NCBI RefSeq assembly: GCF_022921115.1
Contig: NZ_CP095075.1
Span: 1-64,000 of the forward strand
DNA length: 64,000 bases
Source: Halobacillus amylolyticus
GTDB taxonomy: Bacteria > Bacillota > Bacilli > Bacillales > Halobacillaceae
Reading direction: 5' to 3'
The position numbers and the translations under genes are program-made. The notes below the pieces were generated by a model. That model searched no databases, had not been told where the DNA came from, and saw nothing but the letters and a program-made list of their open reading frames with translations. Below are positions 62,313 through 64,000 of the stretch, piece after piece (the first letter of the stretch is position 1; the number at the start of each line of letters is the position of its first letter).

Positions 62313-62349
62313 AAAGAACTATCCTTTTATTTGGATAGTTCTTTTTTTT
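62313..62349 (+). terminator. Terminator of the membrane-protein cluster
   Basis: AAAGAACTATCC / GGATAGTTCTTT with a TTTTATTT loop and a T run, 12-bp perfect stem. Confidence 0.92.
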
Positions 62350-62396
62350 ATGCGGGATAATACCATAATAAGGAATAGACAATTAGGAGTGTCCCC

Positions 62397-62555
62397 ATGA
62401 TGAGCAAACAGAAGTCTTCAAATGTTATTCAATTGTTCCCAAAAGCAAAACAGGTGGAAGTAACATCTGCTAAAGACTTATTGAAGGAAGCTGATCTTTT
62501 AATTAAAGACATCGATGAGTTATTAAATGATGACAAAAATAAGAATAATAGGTAA
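62397..62555 (+). CDS. 52-residue helical protein
   Basis: ATG 62397 (or 62400) behind TTAGGAGTGTCCCC, stop 62553-62555. MMSKQKSSNVIQLFPKAKQV then EVTSAKDLLKEADLLIKDID and an acidic end. The middle resembles the 71-residue neighbour upstream (TSSWDILKSAKELEKRID), suggesting related small proteins. No known family. The 195 bases after it hold no gene I can support. Confidence 0.5.
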   Translation: MMSKQKSSNVIQLFPKAKQVEVTSAKDLLKEADLLIKDIDELLNDDKNKNNR

Positions 62556-62750
62556 TAAATGGGCTTATTCTACCTAATTTTATCCCTAAACAAAAATGTC
62601 TCTTACACAATCTAAAAGGAAGGGTAGTTGGAGGAAAGCATTCATTTGATGTGTTTTTATTACTGAAATATGACAGAAATTATGAAGAGCTAGTGTTAAG
62701 ATGGTCTACATTGATTTTGCCTCTCATATGTTCTCAATAACTGTTAAGTT

Positions 62751-63326
62751 ATGGGGGTATTAAAATTGACTAGGAAATTTTCAATTATGCTAAGCAAAAG
62801 TAAATATAGCTGGTCCTATCTTGCAAGTTATATTGAAAATGAAGAAGTGCAACCATCTTTGACAATCTATAGTAAATCTTCCGAGGGAGATCACTATATA
62901 AAACCAACTACAGCTTTGACTTTACGTGGGGAGGAATCAATTAGAAGTTTGTATGATTATTTAATTTTGTTAGATGAGAAACACGATTTCTTTAATAAAA
63001 GCAAGTTCAGTAATTTAACAGAAACCTTTCGTCCATGTACTTTAGCTGTTAAAGACCCTTTTACTATTATAGCTCTCAACAGAGGGGATTTAGTATTTAT
63101 TGAATCAGACTATTGCACAGAGAGTTATTACAAGCCGCCCAAAGAAATAAGCCTTAATTTTAATGCTATTGATCAACTATATTTCTTACTACAGCATATT
63201 TATGGGGTTCCTATTTACACGAATCCTGGTACTAAAGAAAATAAAAGTGATAAGGAAACAACTTCTTCTAATAGTGAAAATAAACAGATGTCTAAAGTTC
63301 AATCTGGATGGGGACTCCTAAAGTAA
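62751..63326 (+). CDS. 191-residue hypothetical protein
   Basis: ATG 62751 lacks an SD; a TTG at 62766 (start of LTRKFSIMLSKSKYSWSYLA) has GGGGGT at good spacing and may be the true start. Mixed alpha/beta. LRGEESIRSLYDYLILLDEK resembles TQESIKTLYTLISFWHSQ in the second half of the frameshifted membrane protein, and it ends SGWGLLK, recalling SSWDILK in the 71-residue protein. Not recognised. The terminator overlaps its end. Confidence 0.6.
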   Translation: MGVLKLTRKFSIMLSKSKYSWSYLASYIENEEVQPSLTIYSKSSEGDHYIKPTTALTLRGEESIRSLYDYLILLDEKHDFFNKSKFSNLTETFRPCTLAVKDPFTIIALNRGDLVFIESDYCTESYYKPPKEISLNFNAIDQLYFLLQHIYGVPIYTNPGTKENKSDKETTSSNSENKQMSKVQSGWGLLK

Positions 63327-63340
63327 AAGGGGTTCTTTTT
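63312..63340 (+). terminator. Terminator overlapping the end of the 191-residue gene
   Basis: GGACTCC / GGGGTTC (with G-T pairs) around TAAAGTAAAA, followed by TTTTT. Confidence 0.65.
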
Positions 63341-63493
63341 AGTTTCTGCTAAACATTTTGAAAAATTGCATACAGGATTGAATTCGTTTTTTACATAAAA
63401 CCCCAAAGGAGTACCTGATAGACTCTTCACAAAATCTCCACAAAGTCAGTTTATACTCTTTATAGAAAGTAACTCTTATTAAGGAGAATGTTT

Positions 63494-64000
63494 ATGAAGA
63501 AGAAATTTTTGTTTTTTGCGCTCATTTTAATTACTGTTATAACAGGCTGTAGCCAGGCTGACTCTAGCGATCAAGGGGCCTCTAAGGAGATAATGTCTCC
63601 TTTCCAAGGAAAAGTGGAACATGTTCATGGGATGGGATATTTAGATGAGGATACACTTGCCTTTGCTTCTCATACCGGATTAAAACTCTATCAGGATGAG
63701 AAGTGGGCCCAAACAACCTCACATAAAAACGATTATATGGGCTTTAATGTGGTTGACGAGGGTTTTTATACTTCTGGTCATCCAGGGCAGGAAAGTAATT
63801 TACCCAACCCTATTGGTATCCAAAAGGCAGCAGGTATTGATAAGGGGCTAAAAAGCCTGGCATTAGAAGGTGAAAGTGATTTCCATGCCATGGGTGTAGG
63901 TTATAGAAATCATTCGATTTATGTACTAAATCAACGCGCGAACTCACTAATGGATCTAGGACTTTATAGAAGCTTCGATGATGGAGAGACATGGGAGAAA
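63494..64000 (+). CDS. Lipoprotein with Asp-box repeat (F510_1955-like), partial
   Basis: ATG 63494 behind TAAGGAGAATGTTT; runs off the window after 169 residues. Signal peptide MKKKFLFFALILITVITGCS with lipobox ITGC, then KVEHVHGMGYLDEDTLAFAS and a sialidase-type Asp-box SFDDGETWE at the visible end, suggesting a beta-propeller. Resembles the F510_1955 family of BNR-repeat lipoproteins, which often accompany heavy-metal (copper) resistance genes; that neighbourhood lies outside the window. Upstream TATACT at 63452-63457 could be its -10. Confidence 0.7.
   Translation, partial: MKKKFLFFALILITVITGCSQADSSDQGASKEIMSPFQGKVEHVHGMGYLDEDTLAFASHTGLKLYQDEKWAQTTSHKNDYMGFNVVDEGFYTSGHPGQESNLPNPIGIQKAAGIDKGLKSLALEGESDFHAMGVGYRNHSIYVLNQRANSLMDLGLYRSFDDGETWEK

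Noticed and set aside
63421-63470. PhoP-type or MerR-type operator before the last lipoprotein
   Set aside because: TTCACA and TCCACA occur, but spacing fits neither consensus convincingly.

Overview
The window is chromosomal DNA of a spore-forming Bacillaceae. It carries the sporulation-linked genes sspI, gerE and ytxC, and its gene order follows the Bacillus subtilis order ytxC-thrS-infC-rpmI-rplT-ysdA-ysdB-ysdC-sspI-ysgA-pheST-rnhC-zapA-cvpA-polX-mutS2-yshE-lcfA-fadR-fadB-etfBA-trxA-uvrC-yslB-sdhCAB-gerE. The proteins are fairly acidic, which would fit a halotolerant genus such as Halobacillus, but that placement is inference only. No tRNA, rRNA or CRISPR array was seen.

Positions 1-33.6 kb are conserved core. 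They hold translation genes (thrS and pheST, each behind a T-box leader; infC-rpmI-rplT behind an L20-type leader), membrane and housekeeping genes, a DNA-repair block (rnhC, polX, mutS2, uvrC), a fatty-acid beta-oxidation operon (lcfA, fadR with a palindromic FadR site at its own promoter, fadB, etfB, etfA), thioredoxin, and succinate dehydrogenase sdhCAB. Between sdhB and gerE sits a two-gene system closely resembling ComP/ComA quorum sensing, but no ComX or ComQ gene is visible beside it.

At about 33.75 kb the core ends abruptly inside gerE. The reading frame matches GerE up to the recognition helix and then switches to unrelated sequence, so about 25 C-terminal residues are lost. Everything to the right is accessory DNA. 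First come a truncated, frameshifted copy of an ImmA-like gene tail and a wrecked IS21-family element with an internally inverted segment. Next is a tightly coupled three-gene minus-strand operon of unknown function: a large soluble protein, a zinc-ribbon protein and a two-TM membrane protein, with its own terminator. I regard this as the best candidate for an undescribed defence-type system. An ImmA/ImmR-like repressor-protease pair then faces a divergent small XRE regulator across repeated GGAC-N5-GTCC palindromes.

From about 41 to 61 kb runs the plus-strand backbone of an integrative and conjugative element (or integrated conjugative plasmid): a DnaD-like replication protein, a lipoprotein, a VirB2-like small membrane protein, an EssB/YukC-like membrane protein, a VirD4 coupling ATPase, a TrbL/VirB6-like channel protein, a PrgI/TcpE-like protein, a split VirB4 (separate N-terminal domain, then the ATPase), a transglycosylase-M23 wall hydrolase, a VirB8-like protein, a probable oriT, a ribbon-helix-helix accessory protein, a MobP-type relaxase, an ArdC-type antirestriction protein with a metallopeptidase domain, and a DUF3991/Toprim primase. 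From 61 to 63.3 kb lies a second accessory cluster around a frameshifted membrane protein. The window ends inside a lipoprotein with an Asp-box repeat. No integrase and no right end of the element are present, so the element continues past the window.
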